From the NCBI RefSeq assembly GCF_045679555.1, contig NC_092088.1, positions 112,292,081 through 112,356,080 of the forward strand: 64,000 nt of DNA, given 5' to 3'. The stretch comes from Salvelinus alpinus. Taxonomy: Eukaryota; Chordata; Actinopteri; Salmoniformes; Salmonidae. This document shows, piece after piece, positions 49,541-62,971 of this stretch. Within the stretch, counting starts at the first letter, position 1, and each line of letters starts with the position of its first letter. Below the pieces are notes generated by a model that saw only the letters and a list, made by a program, of their open reading frames with translations, made no database searches and was not told the DNA's origin. Both the position numbers and the translations under genes were made by a program.

Positions 49541-52500
49541 ATTTCCCCCATATCTTATTCTCTGTAGTCCCCCGTATCTTATTCTCTGTAGTTCCCCCTG
49601 TATCTTATTCTCTGTAGTTCCCTGTATCTTATTCTCTGTAGTTCCCCCTGTATCTTATTCTCTGTAGTTCCCCATATCTTATTCTCTGTAGTTCCACATA
49701 TCTTATTCTCTGTAGTTCCCCATATCTTATTCTCTGTAGTTCCCTGTATCTTATTCTCTGTAGTCCCCCATATCTTATTCTCTGTAGTTCCCCCATATCT
49801 TATTCTCTGTAGTTCCCCGTATCTTATTCTCTGTAGTTCCCCCATATCTTATTCTCTGTAGTTCCCCGTATCTTATTCTCTGTAGTCCCCCATATCTTAT
49901 TCTCTGTAGTTCCCCGTATCTTATTCTCTGTAGTTCCCCTGTATCTTATTCTCTATAGTTCCCCATATCTTATTCTCTGTAGTTCCCCATATCTTATTCT
50001 CTGTAGTTCCCCGTATCTTATTCTCTGTAGTTCCCCATATCTTATTCTCTGTAGTTCCCCGTATCTTATTCTCTGTAGTTCCCTGTATCTTATTCTCTGT
50101 AGTCCCCCATATCTTATTCTCTGTAGTTCCCCATATCTTATTCTCTGTAGTTCCCCATATCTTATTCTCTGTAGTTCCCTGTATCTTATTCTCTGTAGTC
50201 CCCCATATCTTATTCTCTGTAGTTCCCCATATCTTATTCTCTGTAGTTCCCCATATCTTATTCTCTATAGTTCCCCGTATCTTATTCTCTGTAGTTCCCC
50301 CGTATCTTATTCTCTGTAGTTCCCCATATCTTATTCTCTGTAGTTCCCCGTATCTTATTCTCTGTAGTTCCCCATATCTTATTCTCTGTAGTTCCCCGTA
50401 TCTTATTCTCTGTAGTTCCCTGTATCTTATTCTCTGTACTTCCCCGTAACTTATTCTCTATAGTTCCCCCGTCTCTTATTCTCTGTAGTTCCCCCATATC
50501 TTATTCTCTGTAGTTCCCCATATCTTATTCTCTGTAGTTCCCCGTATCTTATTCTCTGTAGTCCCCCAAATCTTATTATCTGTAGTCCCCCGTATCTTAT
50601 TATCTGTAGTCCCCCGTATCTTATTCTCTGTAGTTCCCCAAATCTTATTCTCTGTAGTTCCCCGTATCTTATTCTCTGTAGTCCCCCAAATCTTATTATC
50701 TGTAGTCCCCCGTATCTTATTATCTGTAGTCCCCCGTATCTTATTCTCTGTAGTTCCCCAAATCTTATTATCTGTAGTCCCCCGTATCTTATTCTCTGTA
50801 GTTCCCCAAATCTTATTCTCTGTAGTTCCCCGTATCTTATTCTCTGTAGTTCCCCAAATCTTATTCTCTGTAGTTCCCCGTATCTTATTCTCTGTAGTCC
50901 CCCAAATCTTATTATCTGTAGTCCCCCGTATCTTATTATCTGTAGTCCCCCGTATCTTATTCTCTGTAGTTCCCCAAATCTTATTATCTGTAGTCCCCCG
51001 TATCTTATTATCTGTAGTCCCCCATATCTTATTCTCTGTAGTTCCCCAAATCTTATTATCTGTAGTTCCCCCATATCTTATTCTCTGTAGTTCCCCATAT
51101 CTTATTCTCTGTAGTTCCCCCATATCTTATTCTCTGTAGTTCCCCCATATCTTATTCTCTGTAGTTCCCCATATCTTATTCTCTGTAGTTCCCCCGTATC
51201 TTATTCTCTGTAGTCCCCCATATCGTATTATCTGTAGTTCCCCCAAATCTTATTATCTGTAGTCCCCCATATCTTATTCTCTGTAGTTCCCCGTATCTTA
51301 TTATCTGTAGTTCCCCCATATCTTATTATCTGTAGTTCCCCGTATCTTATTATCTGTAGTCCCCCATATCTTATTCTCTGTAGTCCCCCGTATCTTATTC
51401 TCTGTAGTTCCCCCATATCTTATTATCTGTAGTCCCCCATATCTTATTCTCTGTAGTTCCCCATATCTTATTCTCTGTAGTTCCCCGTATCTTATTATCT
51501 GTAGTTCCCCCATATCTTATTCTCTGTAGTCCCCCATATCTTATTCTCTGTAGTTCCCCATATCTTATTCTCTGTAGTTCCCCGTATCTTATTATCTGTA
51601 GTCCCCCATATCTTATTCTCTATAGTTCCCCCATATCTTATTCTCTGTAGTTCCCCCGTATCTTATTCTCTGTAGTTCCCCCCGTATCTTATTCTCTGTA
51701 GTTCCCCCTGTATCTTATTCTCTGTAGTTCCACATATCTTATTCTCTGTAGTTCCACATATCTTATTCTCTGTAGTCCCCCATATCTTATTCTCTGTAGT
51801 TCCCCATATCTTATTATCTGTAGTCCCCCATATCTTATTCTCTGTAGTTCCCCCATATCTTATTATCTGTAGTCCCCCGTATCTTATTCTCTGTAGTCCC
51901 CCATATCTTATTCTCTGTAGTTCCCCCATATCTTATTATCTGTAGTCCCCCATATCTTATTCTCTGTAGTTCCCCCATATCTTATTATCTGTAGTCCCCC
52001 ATATCTTATTCTCTGTAGTTCCCCATATCTTATTCTCTGTAGTTCCCCCATATGTTATTCTCTGTAGTTCCCCCATATCTTATTCTCTGTAGTTCCCCAT
52101 ATCTTATTCTCTGTAGTTCCCCCATATCTTATTCTCTGTAGTTCCCCCATATCTTATTCTCTGTAGTTCCCCCATATCTTATTCTCTGTAGTTCCCCCAT
52201 ATCTTATTCTCTGTAGTTCCCCCATATCTTATTCTCTGTAGTTCCCCCGTATCGTATTCTCTGTAGTTCCCCCATATCTTATCCTCTATAGTTCCCACAT
52301 ATATTATTCTCTGTAGTTCCCCCATATCTTATCCTCTATAGTTCCCACATATATTATTCTCTGTAGTTCCCCCATATCTTATTCTCTGTAGTTCCCCATA
52401 TCTTATTCTATGTAGTTCCCCCATATCTTATTCTCTGTAGTCCCCCATATCTTATTCTCTGTAGTTCCCCCATATCTTATCCTCTATAGTTCCCACATAT

Positions 52501-54500
52501 ATTATTCTCTGTAGTTCCCCCTGTATCTTATTCTCTGTAGTTCCCCCATATCTTATCCTCTATAGTTCCCACATATATTATTCTCTGTAGTTCCCCCATA
52601 TCTTATCCTCTATAGTTCCCACATATATTATTCTCTGTAGTTCCCCCATATCTTATTCTCTGTAGTTCCCCCATATCTTATCCTCTATAGTTCCCACATA
52701 TATTATTCTCTGTAGTTCCCCCTGTATCTTATTCTCTGTAGTTCCCCCATATCTTATCCTCTATAGTTCCCACATATATTATTCTCTGTAGTTCCCACAT
52801 ATATTATTCTCTGTAGTTCCCCCTGTATCTTATTCTCTGTAGTTCCCCCGTATCTTATTCTCTGTAGTTCCCCGTATCTTATTCTCTGTAGTTCCCCCGT
52901 ATCTTATTCTCTGTAGTTCCCCGTATCTTATTCTCTGTAGTTCCCCGTATCTTATTCTCTGTAGTTCCCCGTATCTTATTCTCTGTAGTTCCCCGTATCT
53001 TATTCTCTGTAGTTCCCCGTATCTTATTCTCTGTAGTTCCCCGTATCTTATTCTCTGTAGTTCCCCCATATCTTATCCTCTATAGTTCCCACATATATTA
53101 TTCTCTGTAGTTCCCCCTGTATCTTATTCTCTGTAGTTCCCCCATATCTTATTCTCTGTAGTTCCCCCATATCTTATTCTCTGTAGTTCCCCCATATCTT
53201 ATTCTCTGTAGTTCCCCATATCTTATTCTCTGTAGTTCCCCATATCTTATTAGCTGTAGTTCCCCCATATCTTATTCTCTATAGTTCCCCGTATCTTATT
53301 CTCTGTAGTTCCCTGTATCTTATCCTCTATAGTTCCCACATATATTATTCTCTGTAGTTCCCCCATATCTTATTCTCTATAGTTCCCCGTATCTTATTCT
53401 CTGTAGTTCCCTGTATCTTATCCTCTATAGTTCCCACATATATTATTCTCTGTAGTTCCCCCATATCTTATTCTCTGTAGTTCCCCCATATCTTATTCTC
53501 TGTAGTTCCCCCATATCTTATTCTCTGTAGTTCCCCCATATCTTATTCTCTGTAGTTCCCCCATATCTTATTCTCTGTAGTTCCCCCATATCTTATTCTC
53601 TGTAGTTCCCACATATATTATTCTCTGTAGTTCCCCCTGTATCTTATTCTCTGTAGTTCCCCCATATCTTATTCTCTGTAGTTCCCCCATATCTTATTCT
53701 CTGTAGTTCCCCCATATCTTATTCTCTATAGTTCCCCGTATCTTATTCTCTGTAGTTCCCCCATATCTTATTCTCTATAGTTCCCTGTATCTTATTCTCT
53801 ATAGTTCCCCGTATCTTATTCTCTGTAGTTCCCCGTATCTTATTCTCTGTAGTTCCCCCATATCTTATTAGCTGTAGTCCCCCATATCTTATTCTCTATA
53901 GTCCCCCATATCTTATTCTCTGTAGTCCCCCATATCTTATTCTCTGTAGTCCCCCATATCTTATTCTCTGTAGTTCCCCATATCTTATTCTCTGTAGTCC
54001 CCCATATCTTATTCTCTGTAGTTCCCCCATATCTTATTCTCTGTAGTTCCCCATATCTTATTCTCTATAGTTCCCCCATATCTTATTCTCTGTAGTTCCC
54101 CATATCTTATTATCTGTAGTCCCCCGTATCTTATTCTCTGTAGTTCCCCGTATCTTATTCTCTGTAGTTCCCCATATCTTATTCTCTATAGTTCCCCGTA
54201 TCTTATTAGCTGTAGTTCCCCGTATCTTATTCTCTGTAGTTCCCCGTATCTTATTCTCTATAGTTCCCCGTATCTTATTAGCTGTAGTCCCCCATATCTT
54301 ATTCTCTGTAGTTCCCCTGTATCTTATTCTCTATAGTTCCCCGTATCTTATTAGCTGTAGTCCCCCATATCTTATTCTCTGTAGTTCCCCCATATCTTAT
54401 TCTCTGTAGTTCCCCGTGTCTTATTCTCTGTAGTTCCCCATATCTTATTCTCTGTAGTTCCCCATATCTTATTCTCTATAGTTCCCCGTATCTTATTCTC
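49541..54500 (+). repeat. 24-26-bp minisatellite, about 200 copies, 5 kb
   Basis: Unit ATCTTATTCTCTGTAGTTCC then CCGT or CCCAT. Variants: TTATTATCTGTAG (50.5-51.6 kb), CACATATATTATTCTCTG with TATCCTCTATAG (52.2-53.5 kb), TTAGCTGTAG (right end). Variant clusters show local spreading. Largest array in the window. Confidence 0.98.
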
Positions 54501-54612
54501 TACCCAACACTAATTTCAGACCCATCCTCTTCCATCCAGAGGTATCTGAACAATCCTCTATCTGCTCCAGCGGGTTTAACTGAGATATGAAAAGAGCCCG
54601 GGCGACTCACCT

Positions 54613-55110
54613 CCGTGGTAAATCACTGACGAACAGGACCTGACAGCAGCATAGATCCCTGCTAGTGCCCACCGTGCATGTCTGTTCGTGGGTTAGTCTC
54701 CCTGGGAGAAGGCTATGCCATGGTAGACGTACGCAGGACCAGAGTCCCCGGCAGGGCAGTCGTTGTATCGTTCCTATAGTTGAGGCACATTGGCTGTTTG
54801 CTGCCTTCGTACCAGTAGAGAGAGTACGGTTCCCTTTTCTTCTAAGCCCACAGCGAGCAAGACTGGAATCAGGTACTCCCCCTTTTCTGCTCCTCCTTCT
54901 CTCCTTCTCCCTCAGTAAAGCAGAGAGCGGCTCACACACACTGAAAGTCCGGGGTGCTCGCTGGCTCACCGACACACACACTGATAGTCCGGGGCGCTCA
55001 CTGGCTCACCGACACACACACTGAAAGTCCGGGGAGCTCGCTGGCTCATCGACACACACACACTGAAAGTCCGGGGTGCTCAGATAGCAGACACTCAGCA
55101 CACATCGAAT
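54613..55110 (-). other. Candidate non-coding 5' exon region of INSYN2A
   Basis: Complex sequence read on the minus strand, ending ACCACGGAG followed by GTGAGTCGCC, a strong splice donor at 54612-54607. No matching coding frame. It lies upstream of the INSYN2A start exon, whose acceptor at 22663 requires an earlier exon. If joined, the intron is about 32 kb. Alternatives: an exon of another minus-strand gene, or chance. No TATA box seen. Confidence 0.35.
54939..55082 (+). repeat. 40-bp repeat, about 3.5 copies
   Basis: Units CTGAAAGTCCGGGGTGCTCG then CTGGCTCACCGACACACACA. Confidence 0.93.
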
Positions 55111-55149
55111 ATCTCCTTTACTGCCACTGCAGCTCATCTCTCCCTCTAT

Positions 55150-58057
55150 CTGTGTGGAGAGGGAGAGAGAGAGTTGGAGGGAGCACGAGATGGGGATGAG
55201 AGGGAGGGGGAGAGAGAGAATAGGGAAGAGGGGGGGGGGGTGGGAAGAGAATATGAGGGGGAGAGAGAGAGGGAGGAGGGGTGCTGAGAGAGAGAGAGAT
55301 ACAGAGAGTGAGAGAGAGACAGTCAGAGAGCGTGAGAGAGAGGTACGGAGAGCTTGAGAGAGATACGGAGAGCTTGAGAGAGATACGGAGAGCTTGAGAG
55401 AGATATGGAGAGAGAGAGAGATATGGAGAGAGAGAGAGATATACGGAGAGCGAGAGAGAGATACGGAGAGAGCGAGAGATACGGAGAGAGATACGGATAG
55501 AGAGATACAGAGAGAGAGAGAGAGAGAGATATACGGAGAGAGATACGGATAGAGAGAGAGATACGGATAGAGAGAGAGAGAGATATGGAGAGCGAGAGAG
55601 AGATACGGAGAGAGAGAGAGAGAGAGAGATATACGGAGAGAGATACGGATAGAGAGATACGGATAGAGAGAGAGAGAGATACGGATAGAGAGAGATATAG
55701 AGAGAGAGAGAGAGAGAGATACGGAGAGTGAGAGATATACGGATAGAGAGAGAGAGAGATACGGATAGAGAGAGATACGGAGAGAGAGAGAGAGAGATAC
55801 GGAGAGTGAGAGATATACGGAGAGAGATACCGAGAGAGAGAGAGAGATATACGGAGATAGAGAGATATACGGAGAGAGAGAGATATATACGGAGAGAGAT
55901 ACGGATAGAGAGAGAGAGAGATACGGAGAGAGAGAGAGAGAGATATATGGAGAGTGAGAGATACGGAGAGAGAGAGAGAGCTATGGAGAGAGAGAGAGAG
56001 ATACGGAGAGTGAGAGATACGGAGAGAGAGAGATACGGAGAGTGAGAGAGAGATACGGAGAGAGAGAGATACAGAGAGTGAGAGAGAGATACGGAGAGCG
56101 AGAGATACAGAGAGAGAGAGAGATGCGAGAGATATATATGGAGAGCGAGAGAGAGATACGGAGAGAGGGAGAGAGAGATACGGAGAGAGAGAGAGATATA
56201 CGGAGAGATACGGATAGAGAGAGAGAGATACGGATAGAGAGCGAGAGAGAGAGAGATACGGAGAGAGCGAGAGAGAGATACAGAGAGAGCGAGAGAGAGA
56301 TACAGAGAGAGCGAGAGAGAGATACGGAGAGAGCGAGAGAGAGAGATACGGAGAGAGCGAGAGAGATATACGGATAGAGAGAGAGAGAGAGTAATACGGA
56401 AAGAGATACGGATAGAGAGAGAGATACGGATAGAGAGAGAGATACGGATAGAGAGAGAGAGATACGGATAGAGCGAGAGAGAGATACAGAGAGAGAGAGA
56501 GATATACGGATAGAGTGAGAGAGAGATACGGATAGAGAGAGAGATACGGATAGAGAGAGAGAGAGAGAGAGATATACGGAGAGAGATACGGATAGAGAGA
56601 GAGATACGGAGAGAGAGAGATACGGATAGAGAGAGAGAGATACGGATAGAGCGAGAGAGAGATACAGAGAGAGAGAGAGATACGGATAGAGAGAGAGAGA
56701 TACGGATAGAGCGAGAGAGAGATACAGAGAGAGAGAGAGAGAGAGATATACGGATAGAGTGAGAGAGAGATACGGATAGAGAGAGAGATACGGATAGAGA
56801 GAGAGAGATATACGGAGAGAGAGAGAGATATACGGAGAGAGATATGGATAGAGAGAGAGATACGGAGAGAGAGAGATACAGAGAGAGAGAGATACGGAGA
56901 GAGAGAGAGAGATACGGAGAGCGAGAGAGAGATACGGAGAGCGAGAGAGATATACGGAGAGCGAGAGAGAGATACGGAGAGCGAGAGAGAGAGATACGGA
57001 GAGCGAGAGAGAGATACGGAGAGAGAGAGAGATATACGGAGAGAGCGAGAGAGATACAGAGAGAGAGAGAGATACGGAGAGAGATACGGATAGAGAGAGA
57101 GAGAGATACGGATAGAGAGAGAGAGATATGGAGAGAGCGAGAGAGATATACGGAGAGCGAGAGAGATATATACGGAGAGCGAGAGAGAGATACGGAGAGA
57201 GAGAGAGATACGGAGAGAGAGATAGATACGGATAGAGAGAGAGATACGGAGAGAGAGAGAGATATACGGAGATAGCGAGAGAGAGATACGGAGAGAGATA
57301 TACGGAGATATAGAAAGAGAGATACAGAGAGAGCGAGAGAGATATATATACGGAGAGAGATATACGGAGAGAGAGAGATACAGAGAGAGCGAGAGAGAGA
57401 TACGGAGAGAGAGAGAGAGATATATACGGAGAGAGAGAGAGAGAGATACGGAGAGAGCGAGAGAGAGATACAGAGAGAGAGAGAGAGAGAGATACGGAGA
57501 GAGAGAGAGAGATACGGAGAGAGCGAGAGAGAGATACAGAGAGAGAGAGAGAGATACGGAGAGAGATAGATATACGGAGAGAGAGAGGGAGAGATACGGA
57601 GAGAGAGAGAGATACGGAGAGAGCGAGAGATATACGGAGAGAGATATAGAGAGATACGGATAGAGTGAGAGAGAGATACGGAGAGAGCGAGAGAGAGATA
57701 CGGAGAGAGAGAGAGAGAGAGAGATACGGAGAGAGAGAGAGAGAGATATATACCGAGAGAGAGATACGGAGAGAGCGAGAGAGAGATACAGAGAGAGAGA
57801 GAGAGAGAGAGAGACACAGAGAGAGGGAGACGCAGAGAGAGAGGGAGACGCAGAGAGAGAGGGAGACGCAGAGAGAGAGGGAGACGCAGAGAGAGAGAGA
57901 GACGCAGAGAGAGAGAGACGCAGAGAGAGAGAGACACAGAGAGAGAGAGAGACGCAGAGAGAGCGAGAGAGACGCAGAGAGAGCGAGAGAGACGCAGAGA
58001 GAGCGAGAGAGACGCAGAGAGAGAGAGAGAGACACAGAGAGAGCGAGAGAGAGACGC

Positions 58058-58088
<31 letters not shown>

Positions 58089-58119
58089 GAGAGAGAGACG
58101 CAGAGAGAGAGAGAGAGAC

Positions 58120-58166
<47 letters not shown>

Positions 58167-58221
58167 GAGAGAGAGACACAGAGAGAGAGAGAGAGACATA
58201 GAGAGAGCGAGAGAGAGACGC

Positions 58222-58252
<31 letters not shown>

Positions 58253-58554
58253 GAGAGAGAGACGCAGAGAGAGAGAGAGAGACGCAGAGCGAGAGAGAGA
58301 GATACGGAGAGCGAGAGAGAGATACGGAGAGAGAGAGAGATATACGGAGAGAGCGAGAGAGATACAGAGAGAGAGAGAGATACGGAGAGAGATACGGATA
58401 GAGAGAGAGAGAGATACGGATAGAGAGAGAGAGATATGGAGAGAGCGAGAGAGATATACGGAGAGCGAGAGAGATATATACGGAGAGCGAGAGAGAGATA
58501 CGGAGAGAGAGAGAGATACGGAGAGAGAGATAGATACGGATAGAGAGAGAGATA
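55150..58554 (+). repeat. Purine-rich array, GATACGGAGAGA and GACGCAGAGA blocks
   Basis: GA-based array with GATACGGAGAGA, GATACGGATAGAGA and GAGAGCGAGAGA motifs to about 57.8 kb, then a GACGCAGAGAGAGAG block to about 58.28 kb, then the first type again. Serine/leucine frames of over 1000 codons on the minus strand are artefacts. The segment 57000-57243 reappears at about 58312-58553. Confidence 0.97.
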
Positions 58555-61387
58555 AGGAATGCATAAGGAATGCAGTTTGGAAACCTACCAAAAAACAATT
58601 AGGCAACAGCAAATTCAATCCCTTTTAGACAACTTCCTGGGTAAAATGTTCCACTGCAATAGTGAAGGTGTAAACTTGGCAGTAGAAAATCTTAACAGTA
58701 TATTTGACCTCTCAGCTTCCCTATCAAATCTAAAAATCTCAAATAGAAAACCGAAGAAAATGAACAACAATGACAAATGGTTTGATAAAGAATGCAAAAA
58801 TCTAAGAAATAAATTGAGGAACCTGTCCAACCAAAAACATAGAGACCCGGAAAACCTGAGTCTACGCCTTCACTATGGCGAATCACTAAAACAATACAGA
58901 AATACACTACGGAAAAAGAAGGAACAGCACGTCAGAAATCAGCTCAATGTAATTGAAGACTCCATAGACTCTAACCAATTCTGGGAAAATTGGAAAACAC
59001 TAAACAAACAACAACACGAAGAATTATCTATCCAAAATGGAGATGTATGGGTAAACCACTTCTCCAATCTTTTTGGCTCTATAACAAAGAATAAAGAACA
59101 AAAACATATACATGATCAAATACAAATCCTAGAATCAACTATTAAAGACTACCAGAACCCACTGGATTCTCCAATTACCTTGAACGAGTTACAGGACAAA
59201 ATAAAAACCCTCAAACCCAAAAAGGCCTGTGGTGTTGATGGTATCCTTAATGAAATGATCAAATATACAGACAACAAATTCCAATTGGCTATACTAAAAC
59301 TCTTTAACATCGTCCTTAGCTCTGGCATCTTCCCCAATATTTGGAACCAAGGACTGATCACCCCAATCCACAAAAGTGGAGACAAATTTGACCCCAATAA
59401 CTACCGTGGAATATGCGTCAACAGTAACCTTGGGAAAATACTCTGCATTATCATTAACAGCAGACTCGTACATTTCCTCAATGAAAACAATGTACTGAGC
59501 AAATGTCAAATTGGCTTTTTACCAAATTACCGTACAACAGACCATGTATTCACCCTACACACCCTAATTGACAACCAAACAAACCAAAACAAAGGCAAAG
59601 TCTTCTCATGCTTTGTTGATTTCAAAAAAGCCTTCGACTCAATTTGGCATGAGGGTCTGCTATACAAATTGATGGAAAGTGGTGTTGGGGGTAAAACATA
59701 CGACATTATAAAATCCATGTACACAAACAACAAGTGTGCGGTTAAAATTGGCAAAAAACACACACATTTCTTCACACAGGGTCGTGGGGTGAGACAGGGA
59801 TGCAGCTTAAGCCCCACCCTCTTCAACATATATATCAACGAATTGGCGCGGGCACTAGAACAGTCTGCAGCACCCGGTCTCACCCTACTAGAATCCGAAG
59901 TCAAATGTCTACTGTTTGCTGATGATCTGGTGCTTCTGTCACCAACCAAGGAGGGCCTACAGCAGCACCTAGATCTTCTGCACAGATTCTGTCAGACCTG
60001 GTCCCTGACAGTAAATCTCAGTAAGACCAAAATAATGGTGTTCCAAAAAAGGTCCAGTCACCAGGACCACAAATTCCATCTAGACACCGTTGCCCTAGAG
60101 CACACAAAAAACTATACATACCTCGGCCTAAACATCAGCACCACAGGTAACTTCCACAAAGCTGTGAACGATCTGAGAGACAAGGCAAGAAGGGCCTTCT
60201 ATGCCATCAAAAGGAACATAAATTTCAACATACCAATTAGGATCTGGCTAAAAATACTTGAATCAGTCATAGAGCCCATTGCCCTTTATGGTTGTGAGGT
60301 CTGGGGTCCGCTCACCAACCAAGATTTCACAAAATGGGACAAACACCAAATTGAGACTCTGCATGCAGAATTCTGCAAAAATATCCTCCGTGTACAACGT
60401 AGAACACCAAATAATGCATGCAGAGCAGAATTAGGCCGATACCCACTAATTATCAAAATCCAGAAAAGAGCCGTTAAATTCTACAACCACCTAAAAGGAA
60501 GCGATTCCCAAACCTTCCATAACAAAGCCATCACCTACAGAGAGATGAACCTGGAGAAGAGTCCCCTAAGCAAGCTGGTCCTAGGGCTCTGTTCACAAAC
60601 ACAAACACACCCCACAGAGCCCCAGGACAACAGCACAATTAGACCCAACCAAATCATGAGAAAACAAAAAGATAATTACTTGACACATTGGAAAGAATTA
60701 ACAAAAAAACAGAGCAAACTAAAATGCTATTTGGCCCTAAACAGAGAGTACACAGTGGCAGAATACCTGACCACTGTGACTGACCCAAACTTAAGGAAAG
60801 CTTTGACTATGTACAGACTCAGTGAGCATAGCCTTGCTATTGAGAAAGGCCGCCGTAGGCAGACATGGCTCTCAAGAGAAGACAGGCTATGTGCACACTG
60901 CCCACAAAATGAGGTGGAAACTGAGCTGCACTTCCTAACCTCCTGCCCAATGTATGACCATATTAGAGAGACATATTTCCCTCAGATTACACAGATCCAC
61001 AAAGAATTCGAAAACAAATCCAATTTTGATAAACTCCCATATCTACTGGGTGAAATTCCACAGTGTGCCATCACAGCAGCAAGATTTGTGACCTGTTGCC
61101 ACAAGAAAAGGGCAACCAGTGAAGAACAAACACCACTGTAAATACAACCCATATTTATGTTTATTTATTTTAACTTGTGTGCTTTAACCATTTGTACATT
61201 GTTACAACACTGCATATATATAATATGACATTTGTAATGTATTTATTGTTTTGAAACTTCTGTATGTGTAATGTTTACTGTTCATTTTTATTGTTTATTT
61301 GACTTTTGTATATTACCTACCTCACTTGCTTTGGCAATGTTAACACATGTTTCCCATGCCAATAAAGCCCCTTGAATTGAATTGAAT
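58555..61387 (+). mobile_element. LINE copy 4, longest (2.8 kb)
   Basis: 5'-truncated non-LTR retrotransposon inside the purine-rich array. The 5' junction has ATAAGGAATGC twice in tandem. The 3' UTR (61142-61387) has ATGCCAATAAAGCCCC and three to four TTGAA/AATTG tail units. GATA flanks both ends (58551-58554 and about 61391), consistent with a short target duplication. The paralogous empty site is near 57240. Clade not assigned; the non-A tail argues against L1-type. Confidence 0.95.
58559..61141 (+). pseudogene. LINE ORF2 reverse transcriptase, 5'-truncated (860 codons)
   Basis: Reverse transcriptase part of LINE ORF2, open from 58559 to TAA at 61141. In order: linker WFDKECKNLRNKLRNL (about 74); KACGVDGILNEMIK; NYRGICVNSNLGK; motif A VDFKKAFDS (about 352); motif B GVRQGCSLSP (about 409); motif C FADD (about 450); SKTKIMVF; YLGLNI; C-terminal Cys/His cluster CAHCP-HFLTSCP (about 779). 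The RT active-site aspartates are present. The apurinic-type endonuclease expected upstream is absent, and the first ATG comes from the truncation junction rather than a true start. The lost 5' end means it is unlikely to be autonomous. Confidence 0.93.
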
Positions 61388-61667
61388 TGAGATACGGAGA
61401 GAGAGAGATACGGAGAGAGAGAGAGATATACGGAGATAGCGAGAGAGAGATACGGAGAGAGATATACGGAGATAGAGAAAGAGAGATACAGAGAGAGCGA
61501 GTGAGAGATATATATACGGAGAGAGATATACGGAGAGAGAGAGATACAGAGAGAGCGAGAGAGAGATACGGAGAGAGAGAGAGAGATATATACGGAGAGA
61601 GAGAGAGAGAGATACGGAGAGAGCGAGAGAGAGATACAGAGAGAGAGAGAGAGAGAGATATGGAGAG

Positions 61668-61704
<37 letters not shown>

Positions 61705-61944
61705 CGGAGAGAGATAGATATACGGAGAGAGAGAGAGAGAGATACGGAGAGAGAGAGAGATACGGAGAGAGCGAGAGAGATACGGAGAGAGATACGGAGA
61801 GAGATAGAGAGAGATACGGAGAGAGTGAGAGAGAGATACGGAGAGAGCGAGAGAGAGATACGAAGAGAGAGATAGAGAGAGATACGGAGAGAGATAGAGA
61901 GAGATATATACCGAGAGAGAGATACGGAGAGAGCGAGAGAGAGA

Positions 61945-61989
<45 letters not shown>

Positions 61990-62314
61990 AGAGAGAGGGA
62001 GACGCAGAGAGAGAGGGAGACACAGAGAGAGAGGGAGACGCAGAGAGAGAGGGAGACGCAGAGAGAGAGAGAGACGCAGAGAGAGAGAGACGCAGAGAGA
62101 GAGAGACGCATAGAGAGAGAGAGACGCAGAGAGAGCGAGAGAGACGCAGAGAGAGCGAGAGAGACGCAGAGAGAGAGAGAGAGACGCAGAGAGAGAGAGA
62201 GAGACGCAGAGAGAGAGAGAGAGAGAGAGACGCATAGAGAGAGAGACGCAGAGAGAGAGAGAGAGAGATAGACACAGAGAGAGAGAGAGACACAGAGAGA
62301 GAGAGAGAGCAGAG

Positions 62315-62347
<33 letters not shown>

Positions 62348-62526
62348 GACGCAGAGAGAGAGAGAGAGACACAGAGAGAGCGAGAGAGAGACGCAGAGAG
62401 AGAGAGAGAGAGAGACACAGAGAGAGAGAGAGAGACGCAGAGAGAGAGAGAGAGAGAGACACGCAGAGAGAGAGAGAGAGACGCAGAGAGAGAGAGAGAG
62501 ACGCAGAGAGAGAGAGAGAGAGACGC

Positions 62527-62559
<33 letters not shown>

Positions 62560-62971
62560 GAGAATGAGACGCAGAGAGAGAGAGTGAGACGCATAGAGAG
62601 AGAGTGAGACAGAGAGAGAGAGTGAGACGCAGAGAGTGAGAGTGATACGCAGAGAGAGAGAGTGAGACGCAGAGAGAGAGAGTGAGACGCAGAGAGAGAG
62701 TGAGACGCAGAGAGAGAGAGTGAGACGCAGAGAGAGAGAGAGACGCAGAGAGAGAGAGATAGAGAGACGCAGAGAGAGAGAGAGACGCAGAGAGAGAGAC
62801 GCAGAGAGAGAGAGAGACGCAGAGAGAGAGAGAGAGACGCAGAGAGAGAGAGAGAGACGCAGAGAGAGAGAGAGAGACGCAGAGAGAGAGAGAGAGAGAC
62901 ACAGAGAGAGAGAGAGAGACGCAGAGAGAGAGAGAGAGACGCAGAGAGAGAGAGAGACGCAGAGAGAGACG
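61388..62971 (+). repeat. Purine-rich array, continuation after LINE
   Basis: 61409-61960 aligns to 57247-57800 (same order of GATATACGGAGATAGCGAGA, GATATATATACGG and GATACAGAGAGAGCG motifs). 61970-62965 is the GACGCAGAGAG block, longer than at 57.8-58.28 kb, with GAGTGAGACGC variants near 62.57-62.73 kb. Confidence 0.96.

Noticed and set aside
58559..58561. True start codon of LINE ORF2
   Set aside because: The ATG is created by the truncation junction; the endonuclease domain that normally precedes the RT is missing.
55118..58618. Serine/leucine frames of over 1000 codons, minus strand
   Set aside because: Translation of a GA/CT-based array; low complexity only.
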